Assembly (NCBI GenBank): GCA_024235855.1
Contig: JACKLN010000011.1
Coordinates: 62,001 to 126,000 of the forward strand
Origin: Burkholderiaceae bacterium
Lineage (GTDB): Bacteria > Pseudomonadota > Gammaproteobacteria > Burkholderiales > Burkholderiaceae_C
Reading direction: 5' to 3'
DNA: 64,000 bases
The translations under genes and the position numbers were made by a program. Positions 8,625-17,277 of this stretch are shown piece by piece (within the stretch, counting starts at the first letter, position 1; each line of letters starts with the position of its first letter). Under the pieces are notes generated by a model, which saw only the letters and a program-made list of their open reading frames with translations, was not told where the DNA came from and did not search any database.

Positions 8625-9869
8625 ATGACGGCCGCGCCGAACGTGGCCGTCGTCGGCGGCGGCCCGGCCGGCCTGATGGCGGCGGAGACCCTGGCTGCCG
8701 CCGACCTGCCGGTCGACGTCTTCGACGCCATGCCGTCGGTGGGCCGCAAGTTCCTGCTCGCCGGGCGCGGTGGGCTGAACCTGACGCACAGCGAGCCCGA
8801 CGCGGTGTTCCGCACCCGCTACGGTGCGGCCGAGGCCGCACTGCGCCCGGCGCTGGACGGCTTTGGCGCCGACGCGCTGCGCGCCTGGGCCGCCGGCCTC
8901 GGCATCGCCACCTTCGTCGGCACGAGCGGCCGCGTCTTCCCCACCGACATGAAGGCCGCGCCGCTGCTGCGCGCGTGGCTGCACCGGCTGCGCGGTGCGG
9001 GCGTGCGCTTCCACGCCCGCCACCGCTGGACGGGCTGGACCGACGACGGTGCGCTGCGCTTTGCCACGCCGGCGGGCGAGGTGGTGCACCGCGCCAGCGC
9101 CACCGTGCTCGCACTGGGTGGTGGCAGCTGGGCCCGCCTGGGCAGTGACGGGGCCTGGGTGCCGCGGCTGCAGGCCGCGGGTGTGCCGGTGGCGCCCTTG
9201 CGGCCCAGCAACTGCGGCTTCGACCTCGAACGGCCCTGGAGCGATTTCCTCCGCCAGCGCTTCGCCGGTCAGCCGGTCAAGCCGGTGGTGATGAGCTTCG
9301 AGGGCCGGCGTCAGCAGGGCGAGTTCGTGCTCACCGACACCGGCATCGAAGGCAGCCTGGTCTATGCCTTCAGCGCGGCACTGCGCGACGCCATCGCGCG
9401 CGATGGTCAGGCCGTGCCCACGCTGGACCTGCTGCCCGACCACGATGCCGCGCGGGTGCGGGCGGAACTGCGGCGCCCGCGCGGCACGCGCAGTCTGGCC
9501 ACGCACCTGAAGAGCCGCCTCGGCCTGTCGGGCCTGAAGCTGGCGCTGCTGCACGAGGTGCTGGGCGCCGAGGGCCTGGCCGACCCCGATCGCGCGGCCG
9601 ACGCCATCAAGGCCTTGCCGCTCGTGCTGCGCCTGCCGCGACCTCTGGATGAGGCCATCAGCACCGCGGGCGGCGTGTCGTTCGCGGGTCTGGACGACCA
9701 CCTGATGCTGCGCAGTCGCCCCGGCGTTTTCTGCGCCGGGGAGATGCTGGACTGGGAGGCACCCACGGGCGGCTATCTGCTGACGGCGAGCATGGCCACC
9801 GGGCGGCAGGCCGGGCTCGGCGCCGCAGCCTGGCTGCGCGGGGCCACGCCCCCCGCTCAGCGCGGATAG
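8625..9869 (+). CDS. NAD(P)/FAD-dependent oxidoreductase, HI0933/TIGR03862-like
   Basis: A 414-residue flavoprotein with the N-terminal dinucleotide-binding motif VVGGGPAGLMAAE (residues 9-21), the GRKFLLAGRGGLNLTHS segment and the C-terminal ISTAGGVSFAGLDD and GEMLDWEAPTGGYLL blocks typical of the HI0933-like (BaiN) family, here closest to the TIGR03862 subgroup. Family members bind FAD; the substrate is not known. It is probably cotranscribed with the cytochrome c 25 bases upstream. Its 3' end overlaps the convergent hydrolase by 13 bases. Confidence 0.85.
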   Translation: MTAAPNVAVVGGGPAGLMAAETLAAADLPVDVFDAMPSVGRKFLLAGRGGLNLTHSEPDAVFRTRYGAAEAALRPALDGFGADALRAWAAGLGIATFVGTSGRVFPTDMKAAPLLRAWLHRLRGAGVRFHARHRWTGWTDDGALRFATPAGEVVHRASATVLALGGGSWARLGSDGAWVPRLQAAGVPVAPLRPSNCGFDLERPWSDFLRQRFAGQPVKPVVMSFEGRRQQGEFVLTDTGIEGSLVYAFSAALRDAIARDGQAVPTLDLLPDHDAARVRAELRRPRGTRSLATHLKSRLGLSGLKLALLHEVLGAEGLADPDRAADAIKALPLVLRLPRPLDEAISTAGGVSFAGLDDHLMLRSRPGVFCAGEMLDWEAPTGGYLLTASMATGRQAGLGAAAWLRGATPPAQRG

Positions 9870-11173
9870 ACCCGGGTGTCCAGCGGGCGCGGCCTGTACG
9901 CCGTGTCGAAGGCGCAGTCGCCCCAGCGCGACTTGCCGGCCTCGCAGCGCGACGCGACGGCCTCGGGCGTCGGCTTCTCGCCGCGTTCCACCCAGGCCAG
10001 CAGCGCATCGAACAGCGGCGGGTAGGTCGCATCGCCCAGGTAGCTGTGCTGGTCGCTGCGCACGAAGGTCTGCACCAGGTTCCCGCCGCGGCCGGCCTTC
10101 TCCATGGTCTGCCGGAAGAAGTGATCCATTTCGACGAAGGCCGTGGGATCGTCGATGCCGTGTGCCGTCAGCACCGGCACGCGGATCTCGCCCGTCGGGT
10201 CGGTGTCGGCGGCGAAGCGGGCCTGGGCGGCCGGGTCGGCGGCATAGCGCAGAACCGCCGCGTTGAGGGCCGCATCGTCGGCCGAGCCTGTGTAGCGGAC
10301 ACGCCGGTTGTCGAACGGGTTGCCGCCCCCGGTGCGGTGCAGCGCGATGTCCTGGAAGTGCCAGGTGGCCCAGTTCAGGTGGCCGATGACGGAGCGCTCG
10401 GGGATGCGGATCACGTCGACGATGGTCTTGAGCTTCGCAGCCTGTTCCGGTGTGCGCTGCGCTGCCGGCTTGCGCACGCCTAGGCAGGCGTCCACGCGCG
10501 CGGCGAGTTCGGGCCGGGTCAGCGTGCTGTCGGCGGGCAGGCCCATCCACAGCGGATAGGTCGGCTCGTCGGCCTTCGGGTGGTTGCCGCACAGGTGCTG
10601 GTAGACCACGCGCAGGTCGAGCCGGAAGTCGTAGCTGCGGCTGCCGCCGGCGAGCACGCCGCTGCTGAGCAGTACGCCATCCCACGATGCCGGGTACATC
10701 TCCGCCGCCTTGGCGGCCACGCCGGCGCCCCAGCTCTGGCCATGCAGCAGCGTGTGCTTCGGTTTGGCCACGTGCTGCACGAACATGCGGCGCACACGCT
10801 CGGTGTCCTCGGCGGCGGCGCGCACTTCCACGCCGCCCTGGCGGAACACCGACGCCGCCCAGGCATGGCCCGCCTTCACGGTGATGGCCCAGCGTGCAGC
10901 GTCGTCGTCGGCTCGCTTGGGCGTGGGCGTGCCCAGCACCGGGCCGCCGTGCGCATGCACGACGAGCACGCCGCTCCACTGGGCCGGCCTGATCAGCAGC
11001 ACGTGCGCGCCCACCGAATCCACGCCGCGCCAGCAGCTGGCACCTTCGGGCACGCCCTTGGGGCAGGCGGTGGCGGTGGGCGCCGGCTCGGTGGGCGGCA
11101 CGGGGGCGGTCTGGCAGGCCACCAGCGTGATGGCGCAGCTCAGCAGCAGCAGGGCGCTCCAAGGGGTTCGCAT
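9857..11173 (-). CDS. Alpha/beta-hydrolase-fold lipoprotein
   Basis: A 438-residue predicted lipoprotein: signal peptide with lipobox LVAC (C20), then an alpha/beta hydrolase domain with nucleophile motif GQSWGAG (S147), a likely acid in AHGIDDPTAF and a histidine in SDQHSYLG. The large insertion between strand and lid suggests a prolyl-oligopeptidase- or tannase-like esterase, substrate unknown. I chose ATG at 11173: it has AGGAGA at proper spacing and gives the lipobox; the frame extends 20 codons further without signal character. It is divergent from the LysR gene, a common arrangement for a LysR target. Confidence 0.8.
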   Translation of the reverse strand: MRTPWSALLLLSCAITLVACQTAPVPPTEPAPTATACPKGVPEGASCWRGVDSVGAHVLLIRPAQWSGVLVVHAHGGPVLGTPTPKRADDDAARWAITVKAGHAWAASVFRQGGVEVRAAAEDTERVRRMFVQHVAKPKHTLLHGQSWGAGVAAKAAEMYPASWDGVLLSSGVLAGGSRSYDFRLDLRVVYQHLCGNHPKADEPTYPLWMGLPADSTLTRPELAARVDACLGVRKPAAQRTPEQAAKLKTIVDVIRIPERSVIGHLNWATWHFQDIALHRTGGGNPFDNRRVRYTGSADDAALNAAVLRYAADPAAQARFAADTDPTGEIRVPVLTAHGIDDPTAFVEMDHFFRQTMEKAGRGGNLVQTFVRSDQHSYLGDATYPPLFDALLAWVERGEKPTPEAVASRCEAGKSRWGDCAFDTAYRPRPLDTRVYPR

Positions 11174-11262
11174 CGAAGGTCTCCTGATGTGTTCTGGAGG
11201 CGCGATGCTCGCGGCGCGCAGCCAGAACGTCAAATAGATGCCTGGCTCTTTTGGTATATGTT
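11174..11262. promoter_or_regulatory. Divergent hydrolase/LysR intergenic region
   Basis: 89 bases between the lipoprotein hydrolase and the LysR gene. An inverted repeat AGCCAG (11220-11225) and CTGGCT (11242-11247) with a 16-base spacer lies just upstream of the AT-rich TATATGTTATGAAT that precedes the LysR start. Position and symmetry suit a LysR binding region; this is inference from layout only. Confidence 0.35.
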
Positions 11263-11268
11263 ATGAAT

Positions 11269-12195
11269 ATGACAACGACCACCCTCGAACTTCGCCCGCT
11301 GCGCTACTTCCTGGCCGTGGCCGACGCCGGCCAGATGACGCTGGCTGCGGCCCAGCTGGGCATCCAGCAGCCCCCGCTGAGCCAGCAGATCCAGGCGCTG
11401 GAGCGCCAGCTCGGGTTGCGCCTGTTCGAGCGCCATCCGAAAGGCGTTCGCCTGACGGACGCCGGTCGCGCGCTGACCGACGATGCACGCCGCCTCGTCG
11501 ACGATGCCGATGCGCTGCTGGCGCGCATGCAGGGCCCTGGCGCGCGGCGACCAGGGCCACCTGCGGCTGGCCTTCACGAGTTCCGCCGCGGCCCACGCCT
11601 TCACGCCGGAAACGCTGCGCGAGTGCCGGCTGCGATTGCTGCCTGGCGTGGTGCTCACCATCGTCGGCGAGCGCAACGCGGCCGAGGTCTCGGACGACCT
11701 GCTCGCCGGCCGCCTGCATGCCGGCTTCCTGCGCGAACCGGTGGTCGCCAGCGAGCAGGCTGGCGACCCTGACGCTGCTCAGCGAACCCATGGTGGCGGC
11801 GGTGCCGCGGGACCACCCGCTGGCAGCGCGGCGCAGGCTGGCGCTGGCGGATTTCGACGGCGAGCCGATGATCCTCGTGCGCCGGCCCGGTGGCCAGGGC
11901 CTGTACGGCAAGCTGCTGACGCGCTGCGCGCAGGACGGCGTGACGCCGGTGGTGGTGGCCGAGGTGGAACGCATGATGAGCGGCCTGAACCTGGTGGCCG
12001 CCGGCGTGGGCCTGTGCGTGGTGCCGTCGTCGATGCAGGGCGCACACGCGCAGGCCATCGTCTACCGGCCCCTGGTGCGCGCGCGCGGGCCTGGAAGCGC
12101 CGCTGACCCTGGTCTGGCGCGCCGACCGCTGCCACGGCGCGCTGGCGCGCTTCATCGACCTGGTGCGCGAACTCGCTGATCGCCGCTGGCGTTGA
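11269..12195 (+). pseudogene. LysR-family transcriptional regulator broken by three +1 frameshifts
   Basis: The N-terminal winged-helix domain is intact (LRPLRYFLAVADAGQMT, then QQPPLSQQIQALERQLG). The frame then shifts by +1 near 11531 (after LLARMQ), again near 11752 (after VVASE) and again near 12087 (after LVRARG). Reading across the shifts gives a continuous LysR effector domain including GHLRLAFTSSAAAHA, AGVGLCVVPSSM and a normal end at TGA 12195, about 307 residues. Removing one base at each point restores the frame exactly, and the three insertions return it to the original phase. Either sequence error or true decay. An alternative ATG lies at 11263. Confidence 0.8.
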
Positions 12196-12206
12196 AGGCG
12201 CAGCGG

Positions 12207-13137
12207 TCAGCCGGCAGCCTGCGCGCGCACGCACGCCGCTGCGGATGGCCTCGGCCACGACGCGTGCGGCCAGCGCGCCCAGCAGCGAGAGGTCGGCGGC
12301 CTGCCCGGCGCGGCCTGTGGCCAGCGCGAACAGCGTGTCGCCGTCGTGCATGGTCAGCGGGTCCACGGCGCGGGCCAGACCGGCGTGGCCCAGCGCGGCC
12401 AGCTTGGTGGCCTGGGCCTTGTCGAGCACGGCGTCGGTGGCCACGACGCCGATCGTGGTGGCCGTGCCGGGGATCAGGCGTTGCGGCAGCACGCCGGCGG
12501 CCAGGGCATCGGTGCTGCGGCGGGGTTGGCCGTCGTCGCCCCGGGCGCCGGCGATGACGCTGCCGTCGGTGTCGAGCACGTCGCCGATCGCATTGACCAC
12601 CATCAGCGCACCGACGGTGATGCCGGCCACGGTGATCGACGCCGTGCCCAGCCCGCCGCGCATGCCGTGCGCGGGGCCCCAGAGCTTGCCGACGGTGGCG
12701 CCGGCACCGGCACCCACGGCACCGGTGGCGGGGGAGTGGGTGCTGGCCGCGTCGCACGCGGCCGCCCCCGCCGCGGCGTCCGGGCGCATCGCCGGATCAC
12801 CGTGCCAGAGGTCGAAGATCACGGCCGACGGCACGATCGGCACGCGCACCGGGCCGACGGGCAGGCCATGGCCACGCGCCTCCAGCCAGCGCATCACGCC
12901 GTCGGCCGCGGCCAGGCCGAAGGCGCTGCCGCCGGTGAGCAGCACGCCGTGCACCAGCGGCACCACGTTCTCCGGGCGGAGCAGGTCGGTCTCGCGCGTG
13001 CCCGGGGCGCCGCCGCGCACGTCCACGCCGGCCACGGCGCCGTCCGGGCAGAGCACCACGGTGCAGCCGGTGGCGCGTGCGGCCAGCGTGTGATGGCCGA
13101 CCCGCAGGCCGGCCACGTCGGTGATGGCGCCGGGCAC
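12207..13137 (-). CDS. P1-family (S58) peptidase, C-terminus frameshifted
   Basis: An N-terminal-nucleophile-type aminopeptidase/endopeptidase homologue of the DmpA/NylC group. Family landmarks: PGAITDVAGLRVGH at the start, VLLTGGSAFGL, GMRGGLGTASI and TTIGVVATDA, where related enzymes self-cleave. The base before that threonine is alanine rather than the asparagine I expect from NylC. The start GTG at 13137 lies 14 bases after the upstream stop. As written, the frame runs on to 11779 through arginine-rich antisense of the LysR gene. One base removed near 12230 gives a natural end at TGA 12207-12209, about 309 residues, 11 bases from the LysR stop. Confidence 0.75.
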
Positions 13138-13151
13138 GGGCCGGTGCAGCG

Positions 13152-14294
13152 TCAGGCGAACACGCCGGCGGTGTCCTGCATGCGGTCCGACACCTCGCCC
13201 AGGTGGTGCAGCGTGTCGCCGAAGGCCATCTCCAGCATCGTCAGTCGCTTGAAGTAGTGGCTGCCCACGTACTCGTCGGTGACGCCGATGCCGCCATGCA
13301 GCTGCACGCACTGCTGGCCCACGGTGCGCATGCTCTGGCCCAGCTGCACCTTGGCCTGAGACAGCGCGCGCCGGCGCTGCGGCTCGGGCTCGCCGAGCTT
13401 GAGCGTGGCGTAGTAGCTCATCGAGCGGCCCAGCTCCAGCGCCATCTTCACGTCGGCGATGCGGTGGCGCAGGGCCTGGAAGCTGGCGATGGGCACGCCG
13501 AACTGCTTGCGCGTGTTCATGTATTCCACCGTGATGGCGACGAAGCGGTCCATCAGGCCCACGCCTTCGGCAGCCACGGCGGCAATGCCCAGGTCGCTGG
13601 CGAAGCTCAGCGCCGCGGCGCCGTCGGCGCCGATCATCTGCGCCGGCGTGGCCGACAACGTCAGGTCGGCGGCGCGCGCGCCGTCGTGCGTCGGGTAGCC
13701 GCGCACGGCCAGGCCGTCGGCGCCACGCTCGACCAGGAACAGGCCGATGCCTTCGGCCGAGTGATCGTCACCCGCGGTGCGCGCGGCGACGATGAAGGCG
13801 TCGGCCTCGTCGCCGGCCGGCACCACGCTCTTGGCGCCGGTGAGACGCCAGCCGCCAGCCGAAGCATCGCTGTGCGCGGCGCGCGTGGTCACGTGGCCGA
13901 CGCGGTAGCGCGCGGCACGCTCCTGCAGCGCAGGGATGACCAGCGCCGAACCGTCGGCGATCTTCGGCAGCCACGCGGCCTGCAGTGCGGCGGGCGCATC
14001 AGCCAGCAGCGCCGGCGACAGCAACGCCCCATGCACGTAGGGCGCGTTGACCAGGCCGCGGCCGAGCTCCTCGCCCACCACCATGGCCTCCACCGGGCCG
14101 AAGCCCATGCCGCCATGGTCGGGCGAGACGGTCAGGCCGGTCAGGCCCAGGTCGGCCAGTTCGCCCCAGACTTCGCGCGTGGCGCCACCGGCCTTGGCCA
14201 GCGCATGGCGGCGCTCGAAGGGGAAGCCCTTGTCCACCCAGCGCCGCACGGCGTCGCGCAGCGATTCCTGATCTTCGGTGAAGTCGAAGTCCAT
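13152..14294 (-). CDS. Acyl-CoA dehydrogenase, pimeloyl-CoA dehydrogenase small-subunit type
   Basis: A 380-residue acyl-CoA dehydrogenase fold, most like the small subunit (PimD type) of the heteromeric pimeloyl-CoA dehydrogenase. N-terminal helical domain MDFDFTEDQESLRDAVRRW, the middle beta domain, and a C-terminal helical bundle with NTRKQFGVPIASFQ and LHGGIGVTDEY. In this family it oxidises acyl-CoA to enoyl-CoA with FAD. The ATG has a GGGGAGC site. It lies 3 bases downstream of the large-subunit gene, so the two products probably form one complex. Confidence 0.85.
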   Translation of the reverse strand: MDFDFTEDQESLRDAVRRWVDKGFPFERRHALAKAGGATREVWGELADLGLTGLTVSPDHGGMGFGPVEAMVVGEELGRGLVNAPYVHGALLSPALLADAPAALQAAWLPKIADGSALVIPALQERAARYRVGHVTTRAAHSDASAGGWRLTGAKSVVPAGDEADAFIVAARTAGDDHSAEGIGLFLVERGADGLAVRGYPTHDGARAADLTLSATPAQMIGADGAAALSFASDLGIAAVAAEGVGLMDRFVAITVEYMNTRKQFGVPIASFQALRHRIADVKMALELGRSMSYYATLKLGEPEPQRRRALSQAKVQLGQSMRTVGQQCVQLHGGIGVTDEYVGSHYFKRLTMLEMAFGDTLHHLGEVSDRMQDTAGVFA

Positions 14295-14297
14295 CGT

Positions 14298-15479
14298 TCA
14301 GCTCCCCAGGACCGTCTGCGCGACGATGTTGCGTTGCACCTCGTTCGAACCGCCGTAGATCGTCGTCTTGCGCATGTTGAAGTAGGTGGACGCCAGCGGC
14401 GCGATGTGCGCGGCACCCACGTGGTCGCCCTGCCAGCCGGCCTCCATGGCCTCCCAGACGAAGGCCCGGCTCCACGGGCCACCGGCCAGCATCATCAGTT
14501 CGGAGTAGCGCTGCTGGATCTCGCTGCCGCGGATCTTCAGCAGGCCGGCCACGTCCAGGCTCTGCTTGCCCGACTTCTCGGCGCTGAGCACGCGCAGCAC
14601 CATCATCTCCAGCGCCACGATGTCGACCTCCAGCTGCGCGATCTGGTCGCGGAAGCGGGTGTCGTCATAGACACCCTCGGCCTTGGCGATGCGCTTGAGC
14701 CGTTCCAGCTCGCGCTTGGCGCGGTTGACGTCGGCGATGTTGGTGCGCTCGTGGGCCAGCAGGTGCTTGGCGTAGGTCCAGCCCTTGTTCTCCTCGCCGA
14801 TCAGGTTCTCGGCCGGCACCTCCACGTTGTCGAAGAAGACCTCGTTGACCTCGGGCTCGCCGTCCAGCAGCACGATGGGCCGCACGGTGATGCCCGGGCT
14901 CTTCATGTCGATGAGCAGGAAGCTGATGCCCGACTGCTTCTTGGCATCGGGGTCCGTGCGCACCAGGCAGAAGATCCACTCGCCGTACTGGCCCAGCGTG
15001 GTCCAGGTCTTCTGGCCGTTGACGATGTATTTGTCGCCCCGGCGTTCGGCGCGGCATTTCAGCGACGCGAGGTCGGATCCCGAGCCCGGTTCGCTGTAGC
15101 CCTGGCTCCACCAGACCTCACCGCTGGCGATGCCGGGCAGGAAACGCTGCTGCTGCTCCGGGCTGCCGAAGGCCATGATCACCGGCGCCACCATCACCGG
15201 GCCGAAGGGCACCACGCGCGGCGCGCCGGCCAGCGCGCATTCCTCCTCGAACAGGTGCTTCTGCACCGCGTTCCAGCCCGGGCCGCCGAACTGCTTCGGC
15301 CAGCCCCAGCCCAGCCACCCCTTGCTGCCCAGGATCTTGGCCCAGGTCTGCAGGTCGTCACGGCTCAGGCGCAGGGCGTTGTGCACCTTGTGGCTGATGT
15401 CCTTGGGCAGATTGGCGTGCACCCAGGCGCGGATCTCCGCGCGGAACGCCAGTTCGTCAGGGGTGAAATTGAGGTCCAT
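14298..15479 (-). CDS. Acyl-CoA dehydrogenase, pimeloyl-CoA dehydrogenase large-subunit type
   Basis: A 393-residue acyl-CoA dehydrogenase resembling the PimC type. Landmarks: GWLGWGWPKQFGGPGW, YSEPGSGSDLAS in the flavin-binding region, and TTIYGGSNEVQRNIVAQ at the C-terminus. The usual YEG with the medium-chain catalytic glutamate is YGG here, as in long-chain and isovaleryl-CoA dehydrogenases, where the base sits elsewhere. A GGAGA site precedes the ATG. First gene of a two-gene unit with the small subunit; substrate (dicarboxyl-CoA or other) is an inference. Confidence 0.85.
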   Translation of the reverse strand: MDLNFTPDELAFRAEIRAWVHANLPKDISHKVHNALRLSRDDLQTWAKILGSKGWLGWGWPKQFGGPGWNAVQKHLFEEECALAGAPRVVPFGPVMVAPVIMAFGSPEQQQRFLPGIASGEVWWSQGYSEPGSGSDLASLKCRAERRGDKYIVNGQKTWTTLGQYGEWIFCLVRTDPDAKKQSGISFLLIDMKSPGITVRPIVLLDGEPEVNEVFFDNVEVPAENLIGEENKGWTYAKHLLAHERTNIADVNRAKRELERLKRIAKAEGVYDDTRFRDQIAQLEVDIVALEMMVLRVLSAEKSGKQSLDVAGLLKIRGSEIQQRYSELMMLAGGPWSRAFVWEAMEAGWQGDHVGAAHIAPLASTYFNMRKTTIYGGSNEVQRNIVAQTVLGS

Positions 15480-15580
15480 GAACGGTCTCCGACAGGCTTG
15501 CCGGTTTTAGCACGACCGTTCGATTCCGCGCTGTCCGCGCGGCGACAAGCGCCCCTGGGGTTAGCCCATGCGGACCGTCG

Positions 15581-15895
15581 TCAGCCGACCAGGCGCAGCA
15601 GCGCGCGCTCCCAGAGCCGGCGGCTGCGCCAGGCGACGACGGCGCGGTCGGCGAACTGGCGGCCGCTCTCGCTGATGCGGTAGTAGCGCACGCCGGGGAA
15701 GCCGTCGGGGTTGTCGAACTCGTCGACGAGGCCGTAGCGCTTGAGCGTGTTCGCCGAGTACCGGACGCGGCCGCCGTCGATGGCGATGCCGTGGGCGCTG
15801 TCGCCCACGTGCACCATCACGTGCCCCTTGGCCAGGAGCTTGAGCGCGTCGATGAACTCGGCACGGTCGGCGATGAGGGGCGAAGGGTGGGCCAT
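15581..15895 (-). CDS. Conserved hypothetical protein with winged-helix-like C-terminal half
   Basis: A 104-residue soluble protein I cannot assign. The segment YSANTLKRYGLVDEFDNPDGFPGVRYYRISESGR alternates helix and wing-like strands, as in small winged-helix proteins, and the C-terminus is arginine-rich. A good start is supported by GGGAG at 15 to 11 bases before the ATG and a GATACT -10-like element further up. It stands alone, between the acyl-CoA dehydrogenase unit and the retropepsin gene, on the same strand. DNA binding is a guess from composition. Confidence 0.6.
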   Translation of the reverse strand: MAHPSPLIADRAEFIDALKLLAKGHVMVHVGDSAHGIAIDGGRVRYSANTLKRYGLVDEFDNPDGFPGVRYYRISESGRQFADRAVVAWRSRRLWERALLRLVG

Positions 15896-16100
15896 CGGAC
15901 AGCTCCCGTGTGCGTCAGCTTGCCGTCAGTATCGGCAGTCGACGGCGCAGCGCTGTCCCGAAAACGAGGGGAAACCCGGGTCAAACTTGGCGGGTCGGCC
16001 CGTCGGCCCGTCGGCAACGGGCTTCGGCACGGGCGGCCAGCGTTGGCGGTCTTCGCAGATGGCCAGTTCGCACGACCATCGCAGACGGCCCGACGGACGT

Positions 16101-16736
16101 CTAGCGCAGTTCCAGCCGCATGACGTCGTTGTCGCGCCGCATCTGGAAGCGCGACAGGAAGCTGTTGCCCAGCAGTGCGAATGGCATGGCCGTGGGCATC
16201 ACCACGGCTTCCACGTTGGCCAGCGTGACCTCGCCCACGGTGACCGCGCTGAGCGTGACGCGGTGGCCCTGCACGACCCCGCCGGCGGTGTTCATCGCCA
16301 CCGGCTGGCCGCGCCGCCAGTCCACGCCCAGGCGTTCGGCGTCGCTGCGACCGAAGGCCACGGTGGTGGCGCCGGTGTCGACCATGAAGCGCTGGGGCCG
16401 GCCGTTGACCGCGCCCTGGGCCATGAAGTGCCCGCCCGGCCCCATGCCGAGCACGATGCTGCGACTCCCCCCGCTTGGGCCCGTGGCGCCCACGCTGGCC
16501 GGCGCTGCCCCCACCAGCAGCCGGCTGCTGCGGCCGCCCCACTCGACCACCGCACCGCCAGCGTCCAGCGCCTTGAGCGTGACGCCCCGGCGCGTCTCGC
16601 CCACGGCCAGCGTGAGCGGCTGGCCGTCGACGACGAGCAGCGCCTTGCGGCCCATCTGCCCGGAGAGCTGCACGGTTTGCGCCGTGGCCCAGGCCGGCAG
16701 GACCAATGTGCTGGCCAGCAGCGCGCGCCGGCGCAT
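16101..16736 (-). CDS. Retropepsin-like aspartic protease, secreted
   Basis: A 211-residue protein with a signal peptide (residues 1-20, WATAQ) and a C-terminal single-domain aspartic protease fold: FMVDTGATTVAFG with D120 as the catalytic aspartate, then the flap region and ALLGNSFLSRF. It matches the clan AA, TIGR02281-like family common in proteobacteria; such proteins work as dimers. Residues 20-90 form a separate beta-rich N-terminal part. Its start lies 3 bases after the yajQ stop, so the two are cotranscribed. Confidence 0.85.
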   Translation of the reverse strand: MRRRALLASTLVLPAWATAQTVQLSGQMGRKALLVVDGQPLTLAVGETRRGVTLKALDAGGAVVEWGGRSSRLLVGAAPASVGATGPSGGSRSIVLGMGPGGHFMAQGAVNGRPQRFMVDTGATTVAFGRSDAERLGVDWRRGQPVAMNTAGGVVQGHRVTLSAVTVGEVTLANVEAVVMPTAMPFALLGNSFLSRFQMRRDNDVMRLELR

Positions 16737-16739
16737 GGC

Positions 16740-17240
16740 TCAGTCGCGGAAGTTCTGGAACGCCAGCGGCAGCGCGATGTCCTTGCGCAGCAGCGCGATC
16801 GCGGCCTGCAGATCGTCGCGCTTGCCACCGGTCACGCGCACGGTATCGCCCTGGATGGAGGCCTGCACCTTGAGCTTGCTGGCCTTGATGGCGGCCTGGA
16901 TCTTCTTGGCGTTGTCGCTGTCGATGCCGTTCTTCACCGGCGCCACGAGCTTGAGCTTGTCGCCACCCATCTTCTGCGGCTTGGCCGAGAAGTCGACGAA
17001 GCGCAGATCCACGCCGCGCTTGGTGAGCTTGTTCACCAGCACGTCCTGCACCTGCTGGAGCTGGAAGTCGCTGTCGGCGGTCAGCGACAGCTCGTGCACC
17101 TTGGCACTCTTCTCGGCCAGTTCGACGCTGGCGCTGCTGCCCTTGAAGTCGAAGCGGGTGCCGATCTCCTTGGCGGCCTGGTCGACGGCGTTGCGCACCT
17201 CGACGAGGTTGGGTTCGAGCACGGTGTCGAAGCTGGGCAT
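16740..17240 (-). CDS. yajQ: YajQ-family nucleotide-binding protein
   Basis: A 166-residue cytoplasmic protein with the family start MPSFDTVLEPNLVEVRNAVDQA and the blocks RFDFKGSSASVEL and VRVTGGKRDDLQAAIALLR. YajQ proteins have two ferredoxin-like domains, and members in other species bind cyclic di-GMP. I chose ATG at 17240, the conserved N-terminus; the frame extends 22 codons further into the preceding gene's end. Likely promoter CAGAAT (17279-17274, minus) overlaps the stop of the upstream kinase gene. Confidence 0.93.
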   Translation of the reverse strand: MPSFDTVLEPNLVEVRNAVDQAAKEIGTRFDFKGSSASVELAEKSAKVHELSLTADSDFQLQQVQDVLVNKLTKRGVDLRFVDFSAKPQKMGGDKLKLVAPVKNGIDSDNAKKIQAAIKASKLKVQASIQGDTVRVTGGKRDDLQAAIALLRKDIALPLAFQNFRD

Positions 17241-17259
17241 GGCTGTGTCCGGAAGCAGG

Positions 17260-17277
17260 GAATGACGTGATTCATTC
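17260..17277. repeat. Inverted repeat upstream of yajQ
   Basis: GAATGA (17260-17265) and TCATTC (17272-17277) form a perfect 6-base inverted repeat with a 6-base spacer, sitting between the end of the hybrid kinase gene and yajQ and touching the putative yajQ -10. It could be an operator or a weak hairpin. Confidence 0.4.

Noticed and set aside
11779..12206. Continuation of the P1 peptidase frame to 11779 as a 150-residue C-terminal domain
   Set aside because: The extension is arginine/proline/alanine-rich antisense of the LysR gene; a single-base correction gives a natural stop at 12207.
15955..16030. GC repeats (GGCCCGTC twice and a CCCGT/ACGGG stem) after the retropepsin gene
   Set aside because: Short, no T-run, and expected by chance at this GC content; a terminator cannot be claimed.
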